Assembly (NCBI RefSeq): GCF_001440405.1
Contig: NZ_LLXX01000143.1
Coordinates: forward strand, 35,403 to 99,402
DNA length: 64,000 nucleotides
From: Bradyrhizobium valentinum
GTDB lineage: Bacteria; Pseudomonadota; Alphaproteobacteria; Rhizobiales; Xanthobacteraceae
Reading direction: 5' to 3'
The notes under the pieces are model-generated. The model was given only the letters and a program-made list of their open reading frames with translations. It searched no databases and was not told the origin of the DNA. Position numbers and translations under genes: made by a program. Below, piece by piece: positions 36,303 through 44,236 of the stretch (positions are counted from its first letter, which is position 1; the number at the start of each line of letters is the position of its first letter).

Positions 36303-36494
36303 ATGGATCAGATGCAACAGATCAGTTCCAAGAAGGCCGAAGATGTCGGGATCGATTGTAATCTTGCTGAGCAGTATGCTGAAATCCAGCGTCTAAGAAG
36401 CTGGGTTCGGCGGGCGGAATTGGAGCGAAAAGGCGGTCCCCGTCGGCGGACCGTTCGGAAACATCCTGGCATCGATCTTGCCAAGCACAAATGA
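36303..36494 (+). CDS. Small basic protein, paralogue of the 32304 product
   Basis: A 63-residue protein sharing the helix pattern QYAEIQRLRSWVRRAELER with the product of the 32304 gene, followed by a basic tail (GPRRRTVRKHPG). No function is known. The two paralogues lie 4 kb apart on the same strand with the H-NS-like gene between them. Confidence 0.55.
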   Translation: MDQMQQISSKKAEDVGIDCNLAEQYAEIQRLRSWVRRAELERKGGPRRRTVRKHPGIDLAKHK

Positions 36495-37110
36495 CGTTCG
36501 CATGCGCGAGTTCGCGTTGAACTCACTGCGATGTCAGGGTGTGCTGGCGAAGGCCGAACCAGGTAGCAACCTAAAGCCAGGCGGGGCTGCAGGAGAGCTG
36601 GATGGCCGAGACCAGCGAGAATGCGCTGGCTGCATTTGACGCCTTCGTTGAAACCTGGGGCGTCAAATATGACAAGGCCTGTCGAGTGCTGGGTCTTCGG
36701 CAACTTGTTTGGCACGTTGGCGGTTTTGTGCACCCTGCAGCACAGGCCGCTGGTCTGAGGCCACGTCTTCCCGACTGCTTGCCAGAAGCCGGTCTACGCC
36801 GGATGGATACACTTCGATCCGCCTTGACTGGCTTTTCAGCTATGGCGGCCGTGGATCATGGTGCTCCACCACATCGCGCCTTATGGGCGTCTCCAGTCTC
36901 AGCACTTCGAGTGTGAATTCACGACCCGGGCGTGCTAAGAAGGCTATGCCGCGACGTGAGCGGTGGAATTGATTGGCTTCGACAGCGGTCATTCGCACGC
37001 TGTCGTTTGCTTAGGCCGCGCACATGATTTGCTTGGAAACCTGTTTCGTACCTGCGCCTTTTTAGTGCTCAGGCTGGTATCGAACGTCAGTAGAAGAAAG
37101 GGAGCGTAGG
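36495..37110. other. Degenerate region with a transposase remnant
   Basis: About 615 bp. Apart from the IS256-like fragment at 36587-36694, frames here are broken and unrecognisable. The promoter of the 37111 gene is at the right end. Confidence 0.4.
36587..36694 (+). pseudogene. IS256-family transposase fragment
   Basis: The frame reads LQESWMAETSENALAAFDAF, then VETWGVKYDKACRVLG. This corresponds to the C-terminal part of IS256-type transposases, where MAET-x2-A-x3-AFD-x-F-x5-KY-x-KA precedes a conserved KDRDALLAFYDFPAEHW segment. That next segment is missing, and no 5' part of the transposase or terminal repeats could be found. It is a decayed relic. Confidence 0.6.
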
Positions 37111-37416
37111 ATGCATACAGGGCAATTGGCGGTCTGCGTACTGGCCGCTCTTGGAGCTTGGTCCCAATTGGATTCGGCTGATGCCCGCGAGCGAAGGCGA
37201 GGCTCGGAAGCGCGGGTCGAGCAGGCCCATGGTAGCCTGCCGCCGGGCGCAAACATAGATGGCGGAAGCAAAGCGCTGAAAGGCGCGCCAGAGGGCGGGG
37301 CCGGCTCTGCCGCCACAAAGACCGGTCCTACCGCACCGGTGACCTGCAATCAGCAGAACGCATCGTCGCCGGCCTGTTATAGCGCGACCCAGCAGGCACG
37401 CCCTGTCGCGCGATAA
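37111..37416 (+). CDS. Small exported hypothetical protein
   Basis: A 101-residue protein with a signal peptide (about 1-24, ending DSADA) and a Gly/Ala/Thr-rich mature part with two Cys (TCNQQNASSPACYS) that may form a disulfide. GGGAG precedes the ATG. It is convergent with the csgG-like gene, 13 bp away. The function is unknown. Confidence 0.65.
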   Translation: MHTGQLAVCVLAALGAWSQLDSADARERRRGSEARVEQAHGSLPPGANIDGGSKALKGAPEGGAGSAATKTGPTAPVTCNQQNASSPACYSATQQARPVAR

Positions 37417-37429
37417 GCCGGCGGGCCTA

Positions 37430-38347
37430 TCAGTTCTTGGTGATCACCACCGGCTCGGCCATCGGAGCGGCTGCGACCACGGCGACCGGCGGCGGCACGG
37501 CCTTGCGGTGGAGTTCGAGCTCCCGCATGAATGCAGCGCCGGCCGCGGTGTCCCTGAACTCCCAGAGATTGTTCTTCACGCCTTCGAAGATGAGGGAGTA
37601 GACGGCGAGTTGAATGCCTTCGCGAACGGCGAGCGTCGCGGGCGAGTTCTTGGTCACGCCGATATCCGCCTGCAGCAGCGCATCGACGGCGGCGAACTGG
37701 AAAGCGTTGGCGCCGACGCTCGTGGAATAGATGGTCTTCGTGGTCGTGACGGATGCCAGCACGCGGCCGGTCTGCACGCTGACAGCCCGCAGCGCCACCG
37801 AGACAATGTCCTGGCGATACGACACGTTGCCGCCGATGCCAAGGTAGTTGGCGCCGATGCCGCCGGTGGTCTCGTTGGTATCGTAGCCGATCACGCCGCC
37901 ATCGAGCAGCACGCCGGCAAACCGCAGGGGCGGCAGGCTCTGGGCTTTGTTTCCCATCAATGCGGTGCGGGTATTCTGAATGATTTGGCGTTCCTGCAGG
38001 AGTGACTGCAGGTCGGCGCGTTCGGCGACGTCGAACCAGGCCCCACCGCCGGCCTTGACCAGAACATCGGTGAGAATCGAGCTGCCGCCCTGGGTCACCG
38101 CACGCGAAAATTCGGCAAAATTGTCGTTCGATTTATTCTGGCCCGTCATGTCAGGAAAATTGTAGACGGCAACGTCGAGCTTCTGCCTCGGGGGCGGAAG
38201 CGTATCCAGAACCAGGCCGGTCTTGGTCGCGGGCACAAGGGTTGCAGCCTGCGTCACGGGATCCTTGGCCGTGCCGGTGAGGGCGCAGCCGCCTGCCGTC
38301 CAGCCGAGGAGCGAGGCCATAGCCAGCCTGACAACGAGACGATTCAA
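37430..38347 (-). CDS. csgG: Curli secretion channel lipoprotein CsgG/HfaB
   Basis: A 305-residue outer-membrane lipoprotein. Signal and lipobox (WTAGGC, Cys 21) are followed by the CsgG core: KLDVAVYNFPDMTGQNKSND, RADLQSLLQERQIIQNTR and FAGVLLDGGVIGYDTNETTG. CsgG forms the nonameric channel through which curlin subunits leave the periplasm. The start TTG at 38347 has GGGGG six bases upstream; TTG at 38359 lacks one. It is the last gene of the curli run and is preceded by a hairpin terminator after csgF. Confidence 0.92.
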   Translation of the reverse strand: MNRLVVRLAMASLLGWTAGGCALTGTAKDPVTQAATLVPATKTGLVLDTLPPPRQKLDVAVYNFPDMTGQNKSNDNFAEFSRAVTQGGSSILTDVLVKAGGGAWFDVAERADLQSLLQERQIIQNTRTALMGNKAQSLPPLRFAGVLLDGGVIGYDTNETTGGIGANYLGIGGNVSYRQDIVSVALRAVSVQTGRVLASVTTTKTIYSTSVGANAFQFAAVDALLQADIGVTKNSPATLAVREGIQLAVYSLIFEGVKNNLWEFRDTAAGAAFMRELELHRKAVPPPVAVVAAAPMAEPVVITKN

Positions 38348-38420
38348 GTTAACCCCCAAGACAAAGTCGTGCGCGCTCCAAAAAGGAACGGTGCAGCCAA
38401 GGACTGGTCCGCAAGCCGAC

Positions 38421-38462
38421 GAAGCAAAAAAGCGAAAAGAAAGGCCGCGAATGACGGCCTTT
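38421..38462 (-). terminator. Terminator-like hairpin between csgF and csgG
   Basis: AAAGGCCG (38440-38447) pairs with CGGCCTTT (38455-38462). Read on the minus strand it follows csgF, includes the csgF stop codon and is trailed by CTTTTCGCTTTTTTGC. It may attenuate transcription into csgG or mark the end of one unit. Confidence 0.7.
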
Positions 38463-38769
38463 ATGGACTCGATGGAATGGTCGTCTGACCGTTGCCGCCG
38501 ATGATGATGACGGGCTGCCCGCCGCCGTTGCCGATACCGCTCAGCGCGTTGGTGAGCCCCGAAAGATCCGGGCTCTGCTGACCGGACTTGGTGCCGTTGC
38601 CCTGAGCCTGGGCGGTGGAGAGCAGGAAGTTTCCATTCAACGCATTGCCGCCAAACGTGGGGCTCACAGGGCGATAAATCTGCTCCGTTGCGGAAGCGGA
38701 AGTGGAAAGGACGAGGCCTGCGACCAGGCCGGCTAGGGAAATCAATAATCTACTCACGGCAATCTCCAT
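38461..38769 (-). CDS. csgF: Curli assembly protein CsgF
   Basis: A 102-residue exported protein. After the signal peptide (ending SASATE) comes the CsgF signature IYRPVSPTFGGNALNGNFLL followed by STAQAQ, which matches the N-terminal part of CsgF that plugs the CsgG channel and anchors the nucleator. The Ile/Gly-rich C-terminus is short. The start at 38769 gives MEIAVSRLLISLAG. Confidence 0.9.
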   Translation of the reverse strand: MEIAVSRLLISLAGLVAGLVLSTSASATEQIYRPVSPTFGGNALNGNFLLSTAQAQGNGTKSGQQSPDLSGLTNALSGIGNGGGQPVIIIGGNGQTTIPSSP

Positions 38770-39011
38770 CAAAATTAAATCGATCAAAATCCCGCGTAAG
38801 TTACCAAAAGCCTATAGATAAGGCTATTGCGGGCCAGCAACACTGCGACGCTATCTCAACGGCCTCAATAATTTCTAAAGCTTCGACGTTTTCTGAACGC
38901 AGGGCTTACTGGCAGATAGACTTGGAGCATCGTTGTTAATCCCGACAGAGGTCGGGCTGCTGAAAGCCGAACTTACCCACGTTGCATCTCCTCTAGAGAA
39001 ATTCGAGTGGA

Positions 39012-39473
39012 TTATCGCTTGATCAGCAGCCCGCCGTTGGGAAGCCGCGCGATCATCACGTTGACCGGCGCCGATCCGTTCGGCTGGATCACACCCACCG
39101 CAAGTCCCTGCGTGTTGATCAAGGCAACGTTGGACTTCAGATTGTTGCCGGCCTGCAGGACGCCGACGCTGTTGGCGTAACCCTTGATGATGCCGACATT
39201 CGAAACGTTGTCGGCGCCGAGCTGCGCCTGGAACACCTTGTTGTAGGCGCCGATCTCGAGTGTGCTGGCGTAGTTGCCGCCGCTGGCCGCTGCGGCCAGT
39301 TCGGGCACGGCCTTCAGGCTGGCGGTCCTCGGCGCCGTGTAGGCTGCCGCGCCGCCGCCGGTGAGGGCCGCGGTCGGCGCAATGGGATTGGCGACGCTTT
39401 GAGCAAACGCACCGGAGCTGGGCAGGATCGAAATGGCTGCGAACGCGGCAATTGATTTTAGGGTGAGACGCAT
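39012..39473 (-). CDS. Curlin-repeat protein, probable CsgB-like minor subunit
   Basis: A 153-residue exported protein with signal MRLTLKSIAAFAAISILPSS ending at AFA. The C-terminal half has about five curlin-type strands: LEIGAYNKVFQAQLGADN, VGIIKGYANSVGVLQAGNN and INTQGLAVGVIQPNGS. The end, LPNGGLLIKR, is basic as in CsgB nucleators. It overlaps the csgH-like gene by 16 bp. I assign it as nucleator by position and basic tail; this is inference. Confidence 0.8.
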   Translation of the reverse strand: MRLTLKSIAAFAAISILPSSGAFAQSVANPIAPTAALTGGGAAAYTAPRTASLKAVPELAAAASGGNYASTLEIGAYNKVFQAQLGADNVSNVGIIKGYANSVGVLQAGNNLKSNVALINTQGLAVGVIQPNGSAPVNVMIARLPNGGLLIKR

Positions 39474-39847
39474 GAAACGCTCCCGAATTCCTTTGTGTCC
39501 AGTGTCAGCCGCGCCCGGTAGTGGCCGCGGGCAGACCCGTCCAGAACGACTGTGGTCAGTATGGCGTCCCGATCGGCATCCAGCCCGAACGCCCCGCTTT
39601 GGACGTTCTGGCTGGTGCCGCTCGGACTCTGCTTGAGGATCTCGAAGCGATAGTTTCCGGTCGCGGATTCCGGACCGTTGGCCACCGCGTCGAGCCGAAG
39701 CATCTCGTTCTGCGATGTCACCCGGATCTGGCAGCCAATGGTCATTTTCGGCTCCGCTGCGGACGAAAGCTCCGCCCGCGTACAGTTGAGAAAAACGCCA
39801 GTGGCAATGGCAAACCCGGTGACGAAGGTCGTGCGCAAGCCCGACAT
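39458..39847 (-). CDS. csgH: Curli chaperone CsgH-like
   Basis: A 129-residue exported protein. After the signal peptide, a beta-sandwich-like region (MTIGCQIRVTSQNEMLRLDA, YRFEILKQSPSGTSQNVQSG) matches CsgH, the alphaproteobacterial counterpart of the CsgC amyloid inhibitor. It contains two Cys (IGC and SVSC) that may pair. The ATG at 39847 is preferred over 39856 because AGGGG is well spaced from it. CsgH keeps curlin subunits from fibrillating in the periplasm. Confidence 0.85.
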   Translation of the reverse strand: MSGLRTTFVTGFAIATGVFLNCTRAELSSAAEPKMTIGCQIRVTSQNEMLRLDAVANGPESATGNYRFEILKQSPSGTSQNVQSGAFGLDADRDAILTTVVLDGSARGHYRARLTLDTKEFGSVSCVSP

Positions 39848-39870
39848 GCCCGTCATCCCCTGAAGGAGAG

Positions 39871-39895
39871 GGCGGCGGAGAGAAATCCCGCCGCC
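39871..39895 (-). promoter_or_regulatory. GC hairpin between the csgA-like gene and csgH
   Basis: GGCGGCGG (39871-39878) and CCGCCGCC (39888-39895) form an 8-bp perfect stem, 11 bp after the csgA-like stop. There is no T tract, so it may protect the upstream mRNA 3' end or partially terminate, giving more major subunit than chaperone. Confidence 0.6.
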
Positions 39896-39905
39896 TTCTG
39901 TGGGC

Positions 39906-41663
39906 TTACTTCTGGACGGTGATCGCGGTGTTGTGCGAACCGAACTGCGCCGTAACCGAGGTGTTGGTGACGCTCGCGCTGTTCTGGGCGGTCACAGCGT
40001 AGTTGCCGGTACCAACCTGAACGGTCGCCTGGGTATTCAGGGCGCCAATCATCGGCTGCATGCCGGTCGACTGGGCAGCGATCGCGGTGTTGTTGTTGCC
40101 GAACTGAGCAATCAGAGAGCCGTTGGCTCCGAGGTTGAGCGGGTTGGCGATCTGGTTGGTCAGCGCCTTGTTACGCGAACCGACCTGGATGGTGGCGGCG
40201 GCGTTCAAGGTGCCCGACACAACCGAGTTCGACTGCAGCGTCACGGCCGAGTTCTTCTCGCCGATCTGCACCGTTCCCTGAGCGTTCAGGCCGTTGGTCT
40301 GGCTGGCAAGGGCGAAGTTCTTCTCGCCGATCTGCACGGTCGCCGAGTTGTTCGACGAGGGCAGAACGCTCATGCCGCTCTGGAGCGTGAAGGCAGAGTT
40401 TTCCTTGCCAACCTGCAGCGTCAGGGCGTTGTTGTCGACAGCATTCACACCGATGAAGTCGGGTGTGGTGACGGAGCCCCAGAGCGTCGGAAAAACGAGA
40501 CCCGAACTAAAACTCGGGCCTTGGAAGCCGACTGGAAGAATGGACGGAAGATAGCCGGAGATGACGTTTCCTCCGATCCGACCTCCCTGCGAAACCTGAT
40601 TGGTGAACGCTTTGTTGCCGTTACCAAGCTGCACTGTCGTTGATGTGTTTACGCCACCATAGTAGGCGCCCAAAGTAATCGGCGAGAAGGTTGTGCTCGA
40701 ATCATTGAGGGCGGGCTTCTGTATCCAGGGCCCGAAGAAGCTATTTTTGGTATAGTATGGGGTTGAGGTCGTGGAAGAAGCAAACTTCGTGATTTGACCC
40801 TGCTGCGCCGGGGAACCCTTCGACACTTGGCTGGTAACGGCGGTGTTGCCATTGCCGGCCTGGAACGTGGTCGAGGTGTTGGTGAGGCCCTGCGCGTTGC
40901 TGTTCTGGCCGGTCAGCGAGAGGTTGCCGTAGCCGATCTGCAGCGTGCCCTGGTCGTTGTTGCCGCCGGTCTGGCCGACGAACGAACGGTTGAAGCCGCC
41001 GAACTGCAGCGTGGTCGAGTCGTTGGTGCGACCGTTCGTCTGGACGCCGGTCTGGTTGGTGACGGCAAGATTGCCGACGCCGACGCTCAGCGTGGTCTGG
41101 TTGTTGTTACCGCCGGTCTGGTTGACGAACGCACCGTTGAAGCCACCGATCTGGGTGGTCGACGAGGTGTTGGTCTTCGCGGCAGCGGCGTCCTGCGACG
41201 TCGTGGCGAAGTTACCGACACCGATCTGCAGCGTGTTCTGCTTGTTGTTGCCGTCCTTCTGGTCGGCCGCCGAGGCGTTGAACGCGCCGAACTGCGCGGT
41301 GGTCGAGTCGTTCAGCTTGCCGTTGGTCTGCGTGCCCTTCTGCGTGGTGATTGCGAAGTTACCGACGCCGCCCTGGATGGTGGTCTGCTCGTTGTTGCCG
41401 CCCCTCTGGAGAGCAACCGAACCGTTGTGGGCGCCGAACTGCAGCGTGTTGGACGTGTTGGTCTTCGAACCAGCCTGGTCCTGCAAGGTCAGCGCGCCGT
41501 TCTTCTTGCCGACCTGAATCGTGTTCTGCTTGTTGTTACCGCCGTCCTGGCCCGCGATTGCCTTGTTTTTTTCGCCAGCCTGCAAAATGAAAGATTCGTT
41601 GCTCGCCGCAGAAGCGAGCGACGTCGTCGCCATCAGAAATGAAATGATTGTTAAATTTCGCAT
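39906..41663 (-). CDS. Giant curlin (CsgA-like major subunit)
   Basis: A 585-residue exported protein with a signal peptide (MRNLTIISFLMATTSLASA) and about 19 curlin repeat cores of the form x-Q-x-G-x-x-N (LQAGEKN, IQVGKKN, LQFGAHN, VQIGEKN, AQFGSHN and others). E. coli CsgA has five repeats in 151 residues. The repeats alternate between an N-terminal set and a C-terminal set, separated by about 130 residues with two Pro/aromatic-rich insertions (for example YYTKNSFFGPWIQKP and YLPSILPVGFQGPSF) around one repeat. It should form the fibre body. It is the first gene of the curli run; 20-bp paired boxes lie about 200 bp upstream. Confidence 0.9.
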   Translation of the reverse strand: MRNLTIISFLMATTSLASAASNESFILQAGEKNKAIAGQDGGNNKQNTIQVGKKNGALTLQDQAGSKTNTSNTLQFGAHNGSVALQRGGNNEQTTIQGGVGNFAITTQKGTQTNGKLNDSTTAQFGAFNASAADQKDGNNKQNTLQIGVGNFATTSQDAAAAKTNTSSTTQIGGFNGAFVNQTGGNNNQTTLSVGVGNLAVTNQTGVQTNGRTNDSTTLQFGGFNRSFVGQTGGNNDQGTLQIGYGNLSLTGQNSNAQGLTNTSTTFQAGNGNTAVTSQVSKGSPAQQGQITKFASSTTSTPYYTKNSFFGPWIQKPALNDSSTTFSPITLGAYYGGVNTSTTVQLGNGNKAFTNQVSQGGRIGGNVISGYLPSILPVGFQGPSFSSGLVFPTLWGSVTTPDFIGVNAVDNNALTLQVGKENSAFTLQSGMSVLPSSNNSATVQIGEKNFALASQTNGLNAQGTVQIGEKNSAVTLQSNSVVSGTLNAAATIQVGSRNKALTNQIANPLNLGANGSLIAQFGNNNTAIAAQSTGMQPMIGALNTQATVQVGTGNYAVTAQNSASVTNTSVTAQFGSHNTAITVQK

Positions 41664-41860
41664 TTGGAAATCCCTTGTTTCCCATTGGTGGTACAGCGAC
41701 CATCGCTGCCCTCCTGGGCGGGACTTAACCCTTTCTTAAGCATGCTCTGCAAGTGCCAAAGCAAATTTTACCCTAATGTTCGTGGTTTAAATTCTGCGAC
41801 GGCAATGTTTAGTCGCTGGGAATGCTATCCAACCTTCAGCGGGGATTAATGAAATTCGAC

Positions 41861-41880
41861 TTGTTGACTTATATGTCGAC
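41861..41880. promoter_or_regulatory. 20-bp box, copy 1
   Basis: TTGTTGACTTATATGTCGAC. It matches copy 2 at 17 of 20 positions and starts exactly 50 bp before it. GTTGAC and GTCGAC flank a 6-bp spacer as an imperfect inverted repeat. Confidence 0.6.
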
Positions 41881-41910
41881 ATCGTTGGCGTCGATGCTAC
41901 GAGGCACGGT

Positions 41911-41930
41911 TTGTTGACATGAATGTCGAC
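41911..41930. promoter_or_regulatory. 20-bp box, copy 2
   Basis: TTGTTGACATGAATGTCGAC. With two flanking bases it forms a 22-bp palindrome with one mismatch (arms TTTGTTGACAT and ATGTCGACAAA). It lies about 250 bp upstream of the csgA-like start codon. It looks like a dimeric regulator site. Confidence 0.62.
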
Positions 41931-42525
41931 AAACGAGGACGTGCTGCTCATCTCCGACGGATATCGGGAATCGATCGGCGAGCTCCGCTTTTTTGTGGTG
42001 CGCCGAATCATCGTGTGGCTGACCGACCGGTTCGCTGGCGCATCCGGGAAATCACCGCGTGTGGATTGCTATTGTCGATCTGCTCTTCAGCTGCCGCCAA
42101 GTCAGGATTTCTGTTTTGGCTTGCGATGGAAGGGTAGGCGAGAAGCGCACGGTTTCTCCTGGCGGGCATCGCATGTGAACATCGGCCCCAGTCTTCGCTT
42201 CGGTTCTGTGCTCTCTTCGAAATCGAAACGGTGATCGGTCTCGGCTGTAGTGACAGTCGATGGCTGGCGTCTTTAGGTCTAGGCTGTCACCGTTGGCCGT
42301 GAAGTCATTTCACGCGGCCCGGATGCCGGGCGCCTGAATGGTTGCAATGCAGCAGATACTCCCGTTCAGCCCGGAAGCTGTGCCTTCAGCGCCTCAGGTG
42401 CAAAAATTTAGGGTTGCGCGCGGCCGGGCCGAATACCATTGTAACGTTCGGGAATGCGCATCGAGCCGCATGCTAGCATCAACGGATCCACGAATTTATG
42501 ACCTCGGAGCGGTTGTAGACTTAAT

Positions 42526-43011
42526 ATGTCAACGATCGAAGATCTCGTCGCCGCGGGGGCCATTTCGAGAATTGAAGTGGAGTTGAGTGGCCGCGAACAG
42601 GCGCAACGCCTGCTGTATGGAACGCCTGATTTTATTGAGTGGCTTCGTAAACTCGTAAACGGCGCTGAAGCCGAAGGCCGCCTCGGGCAAGCGACAGCCG
42701 CAGAGCAAATCGATCAGCTTTTCCACCTATATCTAAGCGGCGGGCCTCTTATCCATACCCGCCAATTTCGATATATTCGCGCCGAAGAAAATGCTGTATG
42801 GGAATTGAAGACGCCGGATATACGCATATTCGGCTGGTTCATGAAACGAGATTGCTTCGTTTGCGTATTTGGTGATTGGGCTGATAGAGTTAAAGACCAC
42901 GAGCTTTATCGTGGCTATCGAATTGCAATAAGAAGAATCCGTCGGCAATTGGACGTTGATAATACTTTATGTGTTCAGGGGGTAGATCCAGGTGACGTCC
43001 TTTCAGTTTGA
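42526..43011 (+). CDS. RelE/HigB-like toxin candidate
   Basis: A 161-residue protein. The C-terminal half (YIRAEENAVWELKTPDIRIF, GWFMKRDCFVCVFGDWADRV, KDHELYRGYRIAIRRIRRQL) resembles RelE/HigB mRNA-interferase-type toxins, whose basic C-terminal residues act on RNA. It overlaps the next, XRE-type gene by 20 bp, in toxin-first (HigBA) order. Its base composition is clearly more AT-rich than the surroundings, suggesting acquisition. Toxicity is inferred only. Confidence 0.68.
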   Translation: MSTIEDLVAAGAISRIEVELSGREQAQRLLYGTPDFIEWLRKLVNGAEAEGRLGQATAAEQIDQLFHLYLSGGPLIHTRQFRYIRAEENAVWELKTPDIRIFGWFMKRDCFVCVFGDWADRVKDHELYRGYRIAIRRIRRQLDVDNTLCVQGVDPGDVLSV

Positions 43012-43405
43012 TATTGGAAGCAGGGCGCGTAATGCCGGTCGATTTATTGGTCGCGTCAGAAATGAATTGCTGAGGGCGCTCTCAGAGCGGAAAAAAGACG
43101 AGAAGCTTTCGCAGCAGCAGCTTGCGAAGAAGCTCGAGGTTCATCGCTCGCTGATTAACCGGCAGCTCTCCGGAGAAGCGAATCTGACGCTGAGGTCACT
43201 GGCGGATCTCGCGTGGGCGATGGATATGGAAATCTCATTTGAGCTCAAGAAGCCGGTGGTCGAGGCGGGACAGAATCAGCCAGTAACCACTTCGACGATC
43301 GGCCATGGCCAGATCAAATATATAGATGGCGGTAGGCGACGCACGTCGCTTTGTCAGAAGCTCGTCGCATCTTCGCTCGCGCCGGGCGAGCAACGAAATC
43401 TCTAA
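42992..43405 (+). CDS. XRE-family HTH protein, probable antitoxin
   Basis: A 137-residue protein with an XRE helix-turn-helix (LSQQQLAKKLEVHRSLINRQ, LTLRSLADLAWAMDMEI) in the middle and a less structured C-terminus. It overlaps the toxin-like gene upstream and would both neutralise it and repress the shared promoter. A DUF6941-like gene follows after one base. Confidence 0.82.
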   Translation: MTSFQFDIGSRARNAGRFIGRVRNELLRALSERKKDEKLSQQQLAKKLEVHRSLINRQLSGEANLTLRSLADLAWAMDMEISFELKKPVVEAGQNQPVTTSTIGHGQIKYIDGGRRRTSLCQKLVASSLAPGEQRNL

Positions 43406-43406
43406 G

Positions 43407-43853
43407 ATGAGACGTTACGGCTATTCCATTTTCTGCGACGACATTCGAAGTGAAGCTGGTGGCAAGCTCAGCTTCATCGGCTGTTATAATGCGGTCATGA
43501 TGACGGCGCAGAAATTCCCGCTAGTCCTTTCCAAGTTCTGCATTCATTTCCACGTGTTCTCTCCCGCAACGCAGCCCTACACGTCTGTGACGGCTCGGTG
43601 CTATGTGCCCGGCGAGCCGGAGCCTATTGCCGAAGAGCCGATCGAGGTGCCCGGACTGCTGGACCAGCAGAACCTGCTGGATAGGCTGCCGAAAGATATC
43701 GCTGTCCCGCCCTATATCGTCGTGGCATCGAGCCTGGTTTTCTCGCCGCTGGAGATCCGGGAGCCGGGCCTGATTAACATTCGTGTTGTGATCAACGGAG
43801 GACCTGACGAATTGCATCTCGGCTCGTTGCAGGTGGTACCCGCCTCGACGTAG
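43407..43853 (+). CDS. DUF6941-like protein
   Basis: A 148-residue soluble protein starting RRYGYSIFCDDIRSEAGGKL, with SFIGCYNAVMM and PLVLSKFCIHFHVFSPATQP next. The pattern of an acidic C-D-D-I-R-x-E and G-K-x-S-x-I-G-x-Y is that of DUF6941, a family of unknown function. The ATG at 43407 directly follows the antitoxin stop, so the three genes are probably one operon. Its role in the pair is unknown. Confidence 0.75.
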   Translation: MRRYGYSIFCDDIRSEAGGKLSFIGCYNAVMMTAQKFPLVLSKFCIHFHVFSPATQPYTSVTARCYVPGEPEPIAEEPIEVPGLLDQQNLLDRLPKDIAVPPYIVVASSLVFSPLEIREPGLINIRVVINGGPDELHLGSLQVVPAST

Positions 43854-43879
43854 CGAAGAATGAGGAGGAGCTCGAGGAA

Positions 43880-44236
43880 TCAGCGTCGCTGATTCACGAT
43901 GGCCTGATTTCCCGCGCCCTGCTGGACGATTGCGGACAAGTTGTTTCCGCCGGTCTGCGCAACCATTGCGAAGTTGTTCGTCCCAACCTGTGTGACGGAA
44001 GAAACGTTGGCATTGGGTGGCAATGTCGTCGGCGCCGCAGCGGCAAATGCGTTCGCCTTGACAGGCGCTGCGATCTTCGCGGCCGAGACCGCTTCTGTCG
44101 GCCATTTGAAGCTGCCGGCCATCTGCCTGCCACCGCCGATCTGCGGAATGAAGACCTCGCCCGCCAGGCTGGGCGTATTGGCTGCAGTCAGGAGGGCCGC
44201 GAGAACGAGGATGTGTGTACGCATTCTACTCACCAT
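43880..44236 (-). CDS. Small curlin-repeat protein (CsgB-like)
   Basis: A 118-residue exported protein with a signal peptide (ending PSLAG) and three curlin cores at the C-terminus: SVTQVGTNNFAMVAQTGGNN and LSAIVQQGAGNQAIVNQRR. The terminal basic residues recall the CsgB C-terminus. It lies 2.2 kb upstream of the curli run on the same strand, separated by the toxin-like operon on the other strand. Later ATG at 44224 is possible. It is likely a minor subunit or nucleator. Confidence 0.82.
   Translation of the reverse strand: MVSRMRTHILVLAALLTAANTPSLAGEVFIPQIGGGRQMAGSFKWPTEAVSAAKIAAPVKANAFAAAAPTTLPPNANVSSVTQVGTNNFAMVAQTGGNNLSAIVQQGAGNQAIVNQRR

Larger units (their letters stand above)
41664..42525. 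other. Long intergenic region upstream of the curli run
   Basis: About 860 bp with no supported gene. It contains the two 20-bp boxes at 41861 and 41911, and it must hold the promoters of the csgA-like gene (left) and the toxin-like gene (right). Frames in it lack family features; one would start inside a box. Confidence 0.5.

Noticed and set aside
40794-41642. Long plus-strand open frame (about 280 codons) opposite the giant curlin gene
   Set aside because: It is the mirror of the repeated codons on the minus strand, which lacks stops by composition. It has a repetitive Arg/Val/Leu make-up with no domain.
43877-43895. Palindrome GAATCAGCG-T-CGCTGATTC as a terminator
   Set aside because: It overlaps the end of the curlin-repeat gene and has no T tract in either direction. 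The 1-nt loop makes a long stem impossible.
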